Positions 1 to 8,529 of a stretch of DNA of 64,000 nt are shown piece after piece. The number at the start of each line of letters is the position of its first letter. The stretch's first letter is position 1. The translations under genes and the position numbers were made by a program. The stretch is taken from NCBI GenBank assembly GCA_049322695.1, contig JBMORW010000021.1, forward strand, positions 62,001 to 126,000. Direction: 5' to 3'. The DNA is from CALGKJ01 sp049322695. GTDB taxonomy: Bacteria; Bacillota; Clostridia; Lutisporales; Lutisporaceae. The notes under the pieces are model-generated. The model saw only the letters and a program-made list of their open reading frames with translations. It had not been told where the DNA came from and did not search any database.

Positions 1-1080
1 CCTTATAAAGGCGGATTGAGATTCCACCCATCAGTATACGTTGGTATAATCAAGTTCTTAGGCTTCGAGCAAATATTCAAGAATTCACTGACAGGCCTGC
101 CAATAGGCGGAGGCAAAGGTGGTTCCGACTTCGATCCTAAGGGCAAGTCAGATGCAGAGGTTATGAGATTCTGCCAAAGCTTCATGAATGAGCTTTACAG
201 ACATATAGGCCAGGATACAGACGTTCCAGCAGGGGATATCGGTGTTGGCGGAAGAGAAATAGGCTTTATGTACGGTCAATACAAGAGACTTAAGAATGCT
301 TATGAAGCAGGCGTTCTCACAGGTAAGGGATTAACATACGGCGGAAGCTTAGGAAGAACAGAAGCAACAGGCTTTGGTCTCGTATACTTTGTAGATGAAA
401 TGATAAAAGCTAAGGGAATGACTTTTGAAGGCAAGACAGTTGTTATATCCGGTTCAGGCAATGTTGCAATATATGCAACGAAGAAAGTACAGGAGCTTGG
501 TGGAAATGTTGTTGCAGTAAGCGACTCCAACGGCTATGTATATGATAAGGACGGAATAAAGCTGGAAACAGTTAAGAGAATAAAAGAAGTTGAAAGAAAG
601 AGAATCTCCGAATACGTTAAAGCTCATCCGACAGCTGAATATCATGAAGGCTGCAATGGTATATGGACTATACCATGCGATGTTGCTCTTCCATGCGCTA
701 CTCAAAACGAAATTGATCTTGAATCAGCTAAAATACTTGTCAAGAACGGCTGTAAAGCTGTTGGTGAAGGTGCAAACATGCCAACAACTCTTGAAGGTAC
801 AAAGTACTTCATCGAGAATGGCGTTCTATTTGCTCCAGCAAAGGCTGCAAATGCAGGCGGAGTTGCAACATCTGCTCTTGAAATGTCCCAAAACAGCATG
901 AGAATGCACTGGACATTTGAAGAAGTTGATGCAAAGCTCAAGAACATAATGATAAACATATACAAAAATGCGAGCGAAGCTGCTGAAAAGTACGGCTATA
1001 AAGATAACCTCGTAGTAGGTGCTAACATTGCCGGCTTTGTTAAAGTTGCTGAAGCCATGAAGGCTCAAGGTATAGTATAA
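1..1080 (+). CDS. gdhA: NADP-type glutamate dehydrogenase, 5' end outside window
   Basis: Glutamate dehydrogenase interconverts 2-oxoglutarate plus ammonia and glutamate in the cytoplasm. The reading frame is open from base 1 (PYKGGLRFHPS), so roughly the first 80-90 residues of a protein of about 445 lie upstream; a TTG at 16 is internal and not a start. Visible family signatures are the substrate lysines in PYKGG and GGGKGG, the catalytic-lysine segment DPKGKSD, the aspartate of PAGDIGVGGREIG, and the nucleotide-binding glycines of SGSGNVA. The SDS after the second strand of the Rossmann fold resembles NADP-specific enzymes more than NAD ones; that assignment is inferred. A strong hairpin follows the stop codon directly. 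Confidence 0.95.
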   Translation, partial: PYKGGLRFHPSVYVGIIKFLGFEQIFKNSLTGLPIGGGKGGSDFDPKGKSDAEVMRFCQSFMNELYRHIGQDTDVPAGDIGVGGREIGFMYGQYKRLKNAYEAGVLTGKGLTYGGSLGRTEATGFGLVYFVDEMIKAKGMTFEGKTVVISGSGNVAIYATKKVQELGGNVVAVSDSNGYVYDKDGIKLETVKRIKEVERKRISEYVKAHPTAEYHEGCNGIWTIPCDVALPCATQNEIDLESAKILVKNGCKAVGEGANMPTTLEGTKYFIENGVLFAPAKAANAGGVATSALEMSQNSMRMHWTFEEVDAKLKNIMINIYKNASEAAEKYGYKDNLVVGANIAGFVKVAEAMKAQGIV

Positions 1081-1085
1081 TATAC

Positions 1086-1113
1086 AAAAGCCCTGCACTG
1101 CAGGGCTTTTTTT
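1086..1113. terminator. Bidirectional terminator between gdhA and the YjbQ-like gene
   Basis: Perfect 11-bp arms AAAAGCCCTGC / GCAGGGCTTTT with a 3-base loop, then a T run on the plus strand and an A run (T run on the minus strand) before it. It can serve both convergent genes; it overlaps the stop codon of the minus-strand gene. Confidence 0.9.
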
Positions 1114-1528
1114 ATTCTCCAATAATCTTTACAAGTACTCTTTTCTTTCTCATTCCATCGAATTCTCCATAAAAAATCTGCTCCCATGGTCCAAGATCAA
1201 GCTTTCCATTAGTTACTGCCACTACTGTCTCTCTGCCCATTATTGTCCTTTTCAGGTGCGCATCTGCATTATCCTCATAACCATTATGCATATATTGAGA
1301 GTAAGGCTTTTCCGGTGCCAGGCCCTCAAGCCATTTTTCAAAATCACAGTGCAGGCCTGATTCATCATCATTAATAAACACACTGGCAGTAATATGCATG
1401 GCATTACATAACAGCAAACCTTCCTTAATTCCGCTTTCCGTCAGACATTCCTTTAATATAGGAGTAATATTGATATATTCCCTTCTTTTTCGTGTTTCAA
1501 ACCAAAGTTCTTTTCTATAGCTTTTCAT
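1112..1528 (-). CDS. YjbQ/UPF0047 family protein
   Basis: A 138-residue protein of the YjbQ (UPF0047) family, small beta-rich enzymes that have been linked to weak thiamine-phosphate synthase activity; the true cellular role is unclear. Typical family segments are present: CNAMHITASVFINDDE with its conserved histidine, HLKRTIMG, and the C-terminal GPWEQIFYGEFDG. The ATG at 1528 is chosen because TAGGAGGTA lies 4-5 bases upstream; the frame stays open to 1570 but the extra residues have no family match. It is convergent with gdhA and divergent from the alcohol dehydrogenase. Confidence 0.85.
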   Translation of the reverse strand: MKSYRKELWFETRKRREYINITPILKECLTESGIKEGLLLCNAMHITASVFINDDESGLHCDFEKWLEGLAPEKPYSQYMHNGYEDNADAHLKRTIMGRETVVAVTNGKLDLGPWEQIFYGEFDGMRKKRVLVKIIGE

Positions 1529-1744
1529 AATACCTCCTACAATTGAAATATTTTTCCTGCATGCTTGCAAAGCTGGCCAAAAAAAATAGTTCTCAAATAC
1601 CTTTACTTTTATTATATATCATATTTTTTATCTATTCTGTGATTAGATTTACATATTATTGTTAATTTTTATACTTAGAAGGATATCATATCCATATGTT
1701 TAATTATAGCATTATAATATTATTTTTTGAGTGGAGGGATATAG

Positions 1745-2863
1745 ATGGAATGGGTTTATACCCAGCCTGTTAAGATATATTTTGGAAGCAGAAAAATTAC
1801 AGCACTAAATAAAATACTTAAGGAGCTAAATCTAAAAAACGGTCTTTTGGTTAGTGACCCTTTTTTTGTGTCCAGCGGACTGGCAGGCGATATTGTAGAT
1901 TATTCAAAAGGTCTCCTGATTGATGTGTTTTCAGAGATAACACCGAACCCTACCGTAGACAATGTCGATTCCTGCGTAAAGCTTATAAACGATAAAAAAA
2001 TAGAGTTCATTGCAGCCTTAGGAGGCGGCAGTGCCATAGATTGTGCAAAGGCAGCCGCCGGTATATGTACCACCTTACATCCGACAACAGATTACCTCAT
2101 AGGGAAGAGGAAGCTTGGCAAAGATCACCTGCCATTAATCGCTATACCTTCAACTGCAGGTACAGGCAGTGAGGTAACCTGTGTTTCAGTGCTTTCAGAC
2201 CCTCATAGAGGAATAAAGGCACCTTTAGCCAGTGAAAGCTTCTACCCAAGCTATGCAATTATTGATCCTGCGCTAACCCTGTCAATGCCAAAGCATATAA
2301 CTGCATCTACTGGCTTTGACGTATTGTCTCATGCATTGGAAGGGTTCTGGAGCAAAAACCATCAACCCATATGTGATGCTTTGGCATTACATGCATCCAA
2401 GCTGGTTTTTGATAATCTGCTTATTGCATATGAGGACGGAGGCAATCTTAGTGCCCGCGAAAAAATGAGTGAAGCCAGTGTTACTGCAGGGCTGGCATTT
2501 TCGCTGCCCATGACCGCAGGCGTTCATGCATGCTCTTATCCTCTGACTAATATATATGGTATGCCTCATGGTGAAGCTTGCGCATTTGTATTGGATAAAT
2601 TTGTTGAAATAAATGCAGATGTAGAAAATGGCAGACTCCATAGGTTTGCGTGTCAATTAGGTTTTTTTGACGCGTATGAAATGTCGGCTAAGATCTTAGA
2701 AATGAAAAATCAAACCTGCATGAAAATAAATCTTGCTGATGCAGGAATTGATTCAAGCGAAATAGAAAATCTGGCTGTACTGAGTATGCATCCTGATATA
2801 CTAAATAACCCTGTAAAAATGACTATAGACAAGCTGATTGAAATGTACAGGGGTTTGGAGTAA
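1745..2863 (+). CDS. Iron-containing (group III) alcohol dehydrogenase
   Basis: A 372-residue NAD(P)-dependent metal alcohol dehydrogenase of the Fe-ADH family; the substrate cannot be told from sequence. The nucleotide-binding motif GGGS is at residues 93-96, STAGTGSE at 136-143, and the four metal ligands of the family are visible as D192, H196 (GFDVLSHALEG), H261 and H275 (GMPHGEA). A GGAGGG site lies 7 bases before the ATG. It stands alone on the plus strand and converges on a split transketolase, so a role in sugar or aldehyde metabolism is possible but only suggested by position. Confidence 0.92.
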   Translation: MEWVYTQPVKIYFGSRKITALNKILKELNLKNGLLVSDPFFVSSGLAGDIVDYSKGLLIDVFSEITPNPTVDNVDSCVKLINDKKIEFIAALGGGSAIDCAKAAAGICTTLHPTTDYLIGKRKLGKDHLPLIAIPSTAGTGSEVTCVSVLSDPHRGIKAPLASESFYPSYAIIDPALTLSMPKHITASTGFDVLSHALEGFWSKNHQPICDALALHASKLVFDNLLIAYEDGGNLSAREKMSEASVTAGLAFSLPMTAGVHACSYPLTNIYGMPHGEACAFVLDKFVEINADVENGRLHRFACQLGFFDAYEMSAKILEMKNQTCMKINLADAGIDSSEIENLAVLSMHPDILNNPVKMTIDKLIEMYRGLE

Positions 2864-2894
2864 AAATGACATGGGATAATACCCATGCCATTTT
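2863..2894. terminator. Hairpin terminator between convergent ADH and transketolase genes
   Basis: AAAATGaCATGGG pairs with CCCATGcCATTTT around a 6-base loop, immediately after the ADH stop codon. The T-rich 3' side on both strands makes it usable in both directions. Confidence 0.8.
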
Positions 2895-2902
2895 GCTATT
2901 GT

Positions 2903-3841
2903 CTACTTTTTATTTATGACTTCTCTGGCAGCCGCTGCTATGTCCTGAGCGGTCATTTTATATTTCTTGCGGAGATAATCAATTTTTGCAACCTCGCCGA
3001 AATGATCCTGGACTCCTATAGCTTTTACAGGTACTGGGCATTCATCAATCAACACCTCTGCAACAGCACTATACAGTCCGCCTATTACATTATGGTTTTC
3101 GCAGCTAACGGCTGCACCTGTCTTTCTTGCTGATTTAACTACTGTTTCTCTGTCTATAGGCTTTATTGTATGTACATTTATGATTTCTGCCGAAATACCC
3201 TCATCAGCAAGTATATCAGCTGCCTCCAGTGCTTCCTTTACCATGATGCCGGTAGCATAGAGTGTTACATCCTTGCCTTCTTTCAATACATCAGCCTTGA
3301 ACAGGTCAAAAATGTAATCATCTCCAAATACTATCGGGAAGGATTTTCTGAACATCCTGATATACACTACACCATCATAATCTACTATTTGAGGTAGTGC
3401 CTTTGCCAGTTGTACAGCATCAGCAGGCTCAAATATCACCATATTGGGAATGCTTCTCAGTACTCCTATATCCTCCATACTCATATGAGTACCGCCGTTT
3501 AATTCGGCAGAAATACCCGGATCGGTTCCTACTATCTTTACGTTTCTCTTTGCATATGTAATGGATATTGTTACTTGGTCACAGATTCTTCTGGTTGCAA
3601 ATGGCGTAAATGTACATATGAAAGGTACGAAGCCATAGGCTGCCATACCGGCTGCCACACTTGCCATATTTTGCTCCGCCACACCAACATCAAAAGCCCT
3701 TTCAGGAAATTTTTTCCTTAGATTCATTGTACCGTTTGCCTTAGCCAGATCGGCATCTATAACAACTATCCTCTCATCCTTTTCCATCATTTCTTCTAAA
3801 AGGCTGCCAAAAACCTGTCTCATTTCTATATTCTCATACAT
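2903..3841 (-). CDS. Transketolase, C-terminal subunit
   Basis: The 312-residue second half of a split transketolase: pyrimidine-binding domain with the catalytic glutamate E56 in GVAEQNMA, followed by the transketolase C-terminal domain (TLYATGIMVKEALEAADILADEG). With the N-terminal subunit it should transfer two-carbon ketol units between sugar phosphates using thiamine diphosphate. The ATG at 3841 has AAGGTGG upstream. It is the second gene of a two-gene operon, 13 bp after the partner. Split transketolases are common in Clostridia and often serve special pathways rather than the housekeeping pentose phosphate route. Confidence 0.93.
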   Translation of the reverse strand: MYENIEMRQVFGSLLEEMMEKDERIVVIDADLAKANGTMNLRKKFPERAFDVGVAEQNMASVAAGMAAYGFVPFICTFTPFATRRICDQVTISITYAKRNVKIVGTDPGISAELNGGTHMSMEDIGVLRSIPNMVIFEPADAVQLAKALPQIVDYDGVVYIRMFRKSFPIVFGDDYIFDLFKADVLKEGKDVTLYATGIMVKEALEAADILADEGISAEIINVHTIKPIDRETVVKSARKTGAAVSCENHNVIGGLYSAVAEVLIDECPVPVKAIGVQDHFGEVAKIDYLRKKYKMTAQDIAAAAREVINKK

Positions 3842-3854
3842 TTATCTCACCACC

Positions 3855-4676
3855 TTATTTTAATTCTTCCAATGCTTTGGCTACTTGTTCTTCTGTTATA
3901 GGCATGCTGTGGTTAGCTGCTCCCATAGCTTCTATGAAGCTGACACCCTTACCCTTTATAGTATACAATACTATCATTGTAGGCTTATCGGTTATTTTCT
4001 TAGCTTCAAGCACGGCATTATATATTTCTTCAACATTATGACCATTTACACTTATTACATTCCAGCCGAAGGCAAGCCATTTTTGCTCAATAGGCTCTAC
4101 TCCTACCACATCAGCTGTAGGACCATCTATCTGCATTCTGTTATTGTCGGTAAAAGCTATGAGATTGTTTAACTTGCTCTGGTTGGCAAACATTGCCGCC
4201 TCCCATACCTGACCTTCCTGGCTTTCTCCGTCCCCTACCATACAGTATATATATGCGTTGTCCCTTTTGATTTTTGAAGCCTTTGCCATTCCTACGGCAC
4301 AGGAAATACCCTGTCCCAGTGAGCCTGCCGTCATATCTATACCCGGTGTCTTCAGCATATCACAATGGCTGGGAAGATTTGTTTCAGGCTTGTTCAGAGT
4401 ATCAAGCTCGCTTATGGGGAAATACCCCTTGTCAGCCAGCACTGCATATAAGGCAGGTCCGGCATGGCCCTTGGAAAGAATAAATCTGTCTCTGCCTTCC
4501 ATTCCCGGGTTATTCGGATCAATATTCATCGCTTTGTAATAAAGCACCACCAGCGCCTCAACAGCTGATAAGCTTCCTCCAATATGACCGACACCAAGCT
4601 TACCTATTTCATGGATTATCAGCCTTCTTATATGCTTGCTCTTTTCTTCTAGAAACTGAACTTCATTAGCATTCAT
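3855..4676 (-). CDS. Transketolase, N-terminal (thiamine diphosphate) subunit
   Basis: A 273-residue diphosphate-binding half of transketolase. The thiamine diphosphate motif GDGESQEGQVWEA begins at residue 148 and ends in NNLIAFTDNN; the active-site histidines sit in GVGHIGGSLS (about 31) and SKGHAGPALYA (about 71). The start at 4676 has AAGGAGG 7 bases before it. It is the first gene of the operon with the C-terminal subunit and has about 270 bp of upstream non-coding sequence. Confidence 0.94.
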   Translation of the reverse strand: MNANEVQFLEEKSKHIRRLIIHEIGKLGVGHIGGSLSAVEALVVLYYKAMNIDPNNPGMEGRDRFILSKGHAGPALYAVLADKGYFPISELDTLNKPETNLPSHCDMLKTPGIDMTAGSLGQGISCAVGMAKASKIKRDNAYIYCMVGDGESQEGQVWEAAMFANQSKLNNLIAFTDNNRMQIDGPTADVVGVEPIEQKWLAFGWNVISVNGHNVEEIYNAVLEAKKITDKPTMIVLYTIKGKGVSFIEAMGAANHSMPITEEQVAKALEELK

Positions 4677-4837
4677 GCTTTTTCCTCCTTAAATACATGT
4701 GTTCACTCAATACAATAACGTATTTTCCTGTTTTGTGCAAATATATTATGACCAAATTATATACAACCTATATGGATTAAGTATTATTTTAGTAAAATAA
4801 TACCTTCATTCAAAGAATTAAAGCAGTATAAATAAAA

Positions 4838-4885
4838 GCTTTCGGAGTCAATACAGCTCGTATATACGAACTATACTCCGAAAGC
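4838..4885 (-). terminator. Terminator of the GNAT gene
   Basis: Perfect 11-bp arms GCTTTCGGAGT / ACTCCGAAAGC with an inner palindrome CGTATATACG; on the minus strand the hairpin is followed by TTTTATTTA, so it terminates the leftward acetyltransferase transcript. Confidence 0.8.
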
Positions 4886-4904
4886 ACTGCACTTTACTGA
4901 GTAT

Positions 4905-4937
4905 GCTGACAAAACAACAGCATGCGGCTTTGTCAGC
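4905..4937. other. Second hairpin between terminator and GNAT stop
   Basis: GCTGACAAA / TTTGTCAGC, 9 perfect pairs around a 15-base loop, starting 13 bp past the GNAT stop. It lacks a T run on either strand, so it is probably a transcript-stabilising or accessory hairpin rather than the terminator itself. Confidence 0.55.
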
Positions 4938-4949
4938 AGTCTCATGAAA

Positions 4950-5486
4950 TCATTTTACCCTATCAAGCTCCAGTCTCATGATATACCTGTGATGACCTTT
5001 TCCGTACTCATCCTCGTTCATCTTGATAATCTCAAACCCGAGCTTATCCTTATAAAGCCTTATAGCAGGTGCATTTTCAATATCCACCGTAAGACTCATA
5101 GCCCTAAAGCCCTGCTCCACGAGGTTCTTGCATATCGCAACAAGAAAATGGTATCCGAGACCTTTGCCTCTATGCTCCTCTGCAATTGCATAATCAAAAA
5201 GATATGCCTTATCAATTTCTTCCCAGTCTCTCATAAGAATTGCAAGACCAATTATCCTCTTCTTGTCTTCCTCCTTCAGAACATATACATTACCATGTCT
5301 TATTTGCGGAACCAGACCCCATTCATCCATACCAAGCTCACCAAAGATATTGAGTCCGAAATCAACCATTCTCTTTAGGAGACTCAGGTTGAAATCCTGC
5401 ACCAGGTATACCTTCAGCTGCCCTATATCGCCGTCAAGATTTTCTATTACTCTTCTTGGTAAATCTCTTATTTCTTCTAAATACAT
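4950..5486 (-). CDS. GNAT family N-acetyltransferase
   Basis: A 178-residue single-domain GNAT protein that should transfer an acetyl group from acetyl-CoA to an unknown amine. Motif A is clear: YAIAEEHRGKGLGYHFL, with the R-G-x-G-x-G pyrophosphate loop, followed by the motif B segment MSLTVDIENAPAIRLYKDKLGF. The first 60 residues are not recognisable and may bind the substrate. The ATG at 5486 is preceded by GGGAGGTT. It stands alone, divergent from bioY, and ends in the two hairpins at 4838-4937. Confidence 0.85.
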   Translation of the reverse strand: MYLEEIRDLPRRVIENLDGDIGQLKVYLVQDFNLSLLKRMVDFGLNIFGELGMDEWGLVPQIRHGNVYVLKEEDKKRIIGLAILMRDWEEIDKAYLFDYAIAEEHRGKGLGYHFLVAICKNLVEQGFRAMSLTVDIENAPAIRLYKDKLGFEIIKMNEDEYGKGHHRYIMRLELDRVK

Positions 5487-5627
5487 AACAACCTCCCAAT
5501 ATTTTATTTCATATCAATTATAACATTTTATTTTACTGCTTTTTTCTTGTTCACCTACTGTAAGCAGATAATAGCTTATAAATACTTTTATTTTCTCCCA
5601 ATAACCGGAATATGCTGTACAATTATA

Positions 5628-5659
5628 TTGTTAACCTCGTTAGTACTCACGGTTGACAA
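5628..5659 (+). promoter_or_regulatory. BirA operator upstream of bioY
   Basis: TTGTTAACC, 14 bases, then GGTTGACAA. This is the known BirA box architecture of Firmicutes (two 9-bp half-sites in inverted orientation, 14-15 bp apart). The right half-site contains the -35 element of the bioY promoter, so biotinyl-AMP-bound BirA would block RNA polymerase directly. Confidence 0.9.
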
Positions 5660-5681
5660 TTAACCTTTATTAAACTATAAT
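5653..5681 (+). promoter_or_regulatory. bioY promoter
   Basis: Exact sigma-A consensus: TTGACA at 5653-5658, 17-bp spacer, TATAAT at 5676-5681. The start codon of bioY lies about 25 bp past the expected start point, leaving room only for the ribosome binding site. Confidence 0.88.
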
Positions 5682-5713
5682 TATGAAGGATTCATTAACA
5701 GGAGGTAATTATA

Positions 5714-6253
5714 ATGAGCAATTATCAAAGCAGAATCAAAGATATGGTACTTATTTCACTTTTTGCAGCAATGATAGCAGTATCCAGCTACATAACTATT
5801 CCAATACCCCTTGTTCCCATTACTGCCCAGACACTTGTCATAATGCTTTCAGGCAGTATTCTGAATACATTCCAGTCTGCTTCCAGTGTACTGATTTACT
5901 TAATGCTTGGAGCTGTCGGCCTGCCTGTATTCGCAAAGGGTACATCAGGCTTAGGAGTACTTTTTGGTGCAACGGGCGGATATCTTTTTGGTTTCCTGCT
6001 GGCTGTTATAATCATCAATCTTATTAAAGGCAATACAAACAACATTTTCAGACTTGCTGCCGCAAACCTCATAGGTGGAGTAGCAGTTGTATATGCCATA
6101 GGTGTCCCATGGCTTGCTGTCATGACGGGTATGGGACTTGCCAAAGCCTTTGCTGCAGGTGCACTGTACTTTATTGCAGGAGATATTATCAAAGTAATAC
6201 TGGCAACAGTAATAGGGTATGCTATAAACAAAAGACTCAAATATATAATATGA
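5714..6253 (+). CDS. bioY: Biotin transporter substrate-binding subunit BioY
   Basis: A 179-residue, very hydrophobic S-component of an ECF-type biotin transporter with about six membrane segments. The family signature region GAVGLPVFAKGTSGLGVLFGATGGYLFGF (residues about 59-87) is present. An ATG with AACAGGAGGT 7 bases upstream fixes the start. No energy-coupling ecfA/ecfT genes are adjacent, so it either uses a shared ECF module encoded elsewhere or works alone. The BirA box and consensus promoter upstream make biotin-dependent repression nearly certain and independently support the biotin assignment. Confidence 0.95.
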   Translation: MSNYQSRIKDMVLISLFAAMIAVSSYITIPIPLVPITAQTLVIMLSGSILNTFQSASSVLIYLMLGAVGLPVFAKGTSGLGVLFGATGGYLFGFLLAVIIINLIKGNTNNIFRLAAANLIGGVAVVYAIGVPWLAVMTGMGLAKAFAAGALYFIAGDIIKVILATVIGYAINKRLKYII

Positions 6254-6287
6254 TGAAATAAACAAGCCAATGGCTTGTTTATTTCAT
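6253..6287. terminator. Bidirectional terminator between bioY and the DUF192 gene
   Basis: Perfect 16-bp inverted repeat ATGAAATAAACAAGCC / GGCTTGTTTATTTCAT with a 3-base loop. It begins at the bioY stop and overlaps the last codons of the convergent DUF192 gene. Confidence 0.85.
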
Positions 6288-6617
6288 TATCAGCCTGTCT
6301 CCCACAGATATGTTCTTATGCTCAATTGCACCTTCAGGAAGCTCCACAACTATATATGCCTTTTTGACAATATTCACGAGTCTCCAGGGCTTTATACATT
6401 CTTTTATGCTTATTACTACATAATCCATATCCAGAAAAACTACATCTATGGGGAATCTCATGAAAAACGTATGAATGCTGTTGCATGACATAAGCATCAA
6501 GCCTTCGGATTTAGCCATATTTTTTCTGCCCATTAGTCCTTTGAACCTTTTAAAAAAGCTGTCAGCTATAGATATATGCTCAGCAACAATCCTATCATTA
6601 CTCAGGTTGTAAAGCAT
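6279..6617 (-). CDS. DUF192 family protein
   Basis: A 112-residue DUF192 protein (no established function). Family features are the GLMGRKNM segment near residue 28, the FFMRFPIDVVFLDMDYVVI stretch and a C-terminal ISVGDRL. An AAAGGAGG site precedes the ATG. It is the last gene of the leftward Tad pilus operon, 14 bp after tadC. DUF192 genes are commonly found next to tad genes in Clostridia, which hints at a link to pilus assembly, but this is association only. Confidence 0.82.
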   Translation of the reverse strand: MLYNLSNDRIVAEHISIADSFFKRFKGLMGRKNMAKSEGLMLMSCNSIHTFFMRFPIDVVFLDMDYVVISIKECIKPWRLVNIVKKAYIVVELPEGAIEHKNISVGDRLIMK

Positions 6618-6631
6618 ATATATCCTCCTTT

Positions 6632-7543
6632 CTAGCCAAAGCTTCTAATGATATTGATAATAACCGGTCCTAGAAGAATAATGAAAACTGTCGGAAGAAT
6701 AAAGAACACCATAGGAAACAACATTTTTATGGGTGCTTTCATAGCAAGCTCGGAAGCCTTCTGTCTTCTTTTCTGCCTCATTAGCGAAGATTGTATCCTC
6801 AATACATTTCCGATAGAAACTCCCAGCTGGTCAGCCTGTATGACTGCACCGATAAAAGTAATGAGATTGTCTACCGGTACCCTTTCTATAAGTGACTTCA
6901 GTGCTTCCTTTTTTGATACGCCCATTTTCATTTCCTTTAGTACCGCAGCAAACTCTTGCACCAAAACACCTGTCATTTTCTCAACCAGCTTTCCCATTGC
7001 ACCGTCAAAGCTAAGACCCGCCTCTATTGATACCGTAAGAATATCTATTATATCCGGCAATGTCTTTTCTATTTCCTTTTGTCTTTCCAGGATTTTTTGT
7101 CTTATAAGCATTTTGGGGAAAATATAGGTAATAGCAAGCATAAGAGACAGTACTATGAATACCTTGGGCAATGGAGTTCTAAAGGCAATCCAGACTGAAA
7201 ATACAAGTATTATTTCCAGCATGACAGCACCTGCTTGAATGGAAACAAGACTGCTTGCATTTAGATTCATAGGATTTCCTGCTTCTTTAATCCGCCTGTC
7301 CAGCTCACTCATGTAATTCTTAGGTGTTATCCTTCTGATTACCCCATATAAAGAGCCCAATGCAGGCTTTATTAGTCGTTCATATACTGTACCCTCTACG
7401 CCTCCTGTACCCCTGTCACCTACAGCTGCAAGCTTTCTTATTCGTAGCTGTATCTCTATTCTATCCCTCATTATTACTCCCATGAACAGTATTGCGCCGC
7501 AGCATACAGCTGCAAAGGAGGTTAGAGCAATTAACCAAAGCAT
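6632..7543 (-). CDS. tadC: Tad pilus inner-membrane platform protein TadC
   Basis: A 303-residue type II secretion F-domain protein. It has an N-terminal membrane helix, a pair of helices near residues 105-145, a cytoplasmic F domain (LPDIIDILTVSIEAGLSFDGAM, then VLKEMKMGVSKKEALKSL) and a last helix near the C-terminus (MLFPMVFFILPTVFIILLGPVII). With TadB it forms the membrane platform that the TadA ATPase drives during Flp pilus assembly. It starts 3 bp after tadB, indicating translational coupling. Confidence 0.93.
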   Translation of the reverse strand: MLWLIALTSFAAVCCGAILFMGVIMRDRIEIQLRIRKLAAVGDRGTGGVEGTVYERLIKPALGSLYGVIRRITPKNYMSELDRRIKEAGNPMNLNASSLVSIQAGAVMLEIILVFSVWIAFRTPLPKVFIVLSLMLAITYIFPKMLIRQKILERQKEIEKTLPDIIDILTVSIEAGLSFDGAMGKLVEKMTGVLVQEFAAVLKEMKMGVSKKEALKSLIERVPVDNLITFIGAVIQADQLGVSIGNVLRIQSSLMRQKRRQKASELAMKAPIKMLFPMVFFILPTVFIILLGPVIINIIRSFG

Positions 7544-7546
7544 ATG

Positions 7547-8512
7547 CTACACCTCAATCCTAATTATTTTGCGTATGGAGTATATTCCAATCAGCTGCAA
7601 CACCACTGCAGATGCAATCATCGCCCATCCAACTGGCTCTACAAACAATGTAATGATATAGGTAGGATTCAGCATGAATATTATAAACCCAAGCACCAAC
7701 GGAAGAAGAGATATTATTACTCCCGATATTCTTCCCTGTGCAGTCAGAATCCTTATTTCGCCCTTTACCTTTATTCTTGAACGTATAGTATCTGATATGT
7801 TATCAAGTATTTCTGACAAGTTACCTCCTATCTGTCTTTGAATCAGAACAGCAAGTATAACAAGTCCCAAATCCTCGCTGTGTACCCTTTTGCTTAAGCT
7901 CTCCAATGCTTTTTCAGTGCTGACTCCCAGATTAATTTCCTTAAGCAGCTGTGCAAACTCATGGGAAATGGGAGGAGGCAGCTCTCTTGAAGCTACATCC
8001 ACAGCCTGCAGAAAGCTGTAGCCTGCCTTCAGTGAATTGGATATAAGCATTATTGTATCAGGAAGCTGCTGATCTATTTTATTAAGAATTTTTTTCTTTT
8101 TCAGCTTTGCATAGATTGAAGGAACATAAAATGAGACTATCCCTGCTATCACAACCATAATGGCATTTTTTGAAGTAAAAAATATAATGTTGGAAACAAT
8201 TATAGAAAACAAGAACTCAATAGTAATGAATTCTTCGGGCTTTAAAGGAATATGTGCCTGTATCAGCAAGTTATCAAGCTTAACTATATATTTATGTCCC
8301 AGCTTGCTTTTACCCAAGGTCTTACCGAAAGCATTGAGCCCTTGTCTCCATGGGATTCCCTTATCCCGCTCATCCTTTGAGCCTGTTTTTTCAGGATTCA
8401 AATAATGCTGCAGTCTGTCTATCGCTCGTCTTGTTGAAAAAAACAGGCTGAACACGATATACACAAGTATGGCTGTAGTTATGAAGACCAGAAAAAAAAT
8501 CAAACCGAGCAT
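7547..8512 (-). CDS. tadB: Tad pilus inner-membrane platform protein TadB
   Basis: A 321-residue F-domain membrane protein, partner of TadC. Membrane helices lie at about 3-24, 105-135 and in the last 60 residues; the F domain reads LPDTIMLISNSLKAGYSFLQAVDVASRE and QLLKEINLGVSTEKALESLSKRV. It follows tadA by 17 bp and leads directly into tadC. The order tadA-tadB-tadC is the classical core of Tad systems. Confidence 0.93.
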   Translation of the reverse strand: MLGLIFFLVFITTAILVYIVFSLFFSTRRAIDRLQHYLNPEKTGSKDERDKGIPWRQGLNAFGKTLGKSKLGHKYIVKLDNLLIQAHIPLKPEEFITIEFLFSIIVSNIIFFTSKNAIMVVIAGIVSFYVPSIYAKLKKKKILNKIDQQLPDTIMLISNSLKAGYSFLQAVDVASRELPPPISHEFAQLLKEINLGVSTEKALESLSKRVHSEDLGLVILAVLIQRQIGGNLSEILDNISDTIRSRIKVKGEIRILTAQGRISGVIISLLPLVLGFIIFMLNPTYIITLFVEPVGWAMIASAVVLQLIGIYSIRKIIRIEV

Positions 8513-8529
8513 TGTAATTCCCCCTTTTC

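Noticed and set aside
3885..4539. Plus-strand open frames across the transketolase genes
   Set aside because: They are antisense shadows of a clear two-gene operon with no ribosome binding sites.
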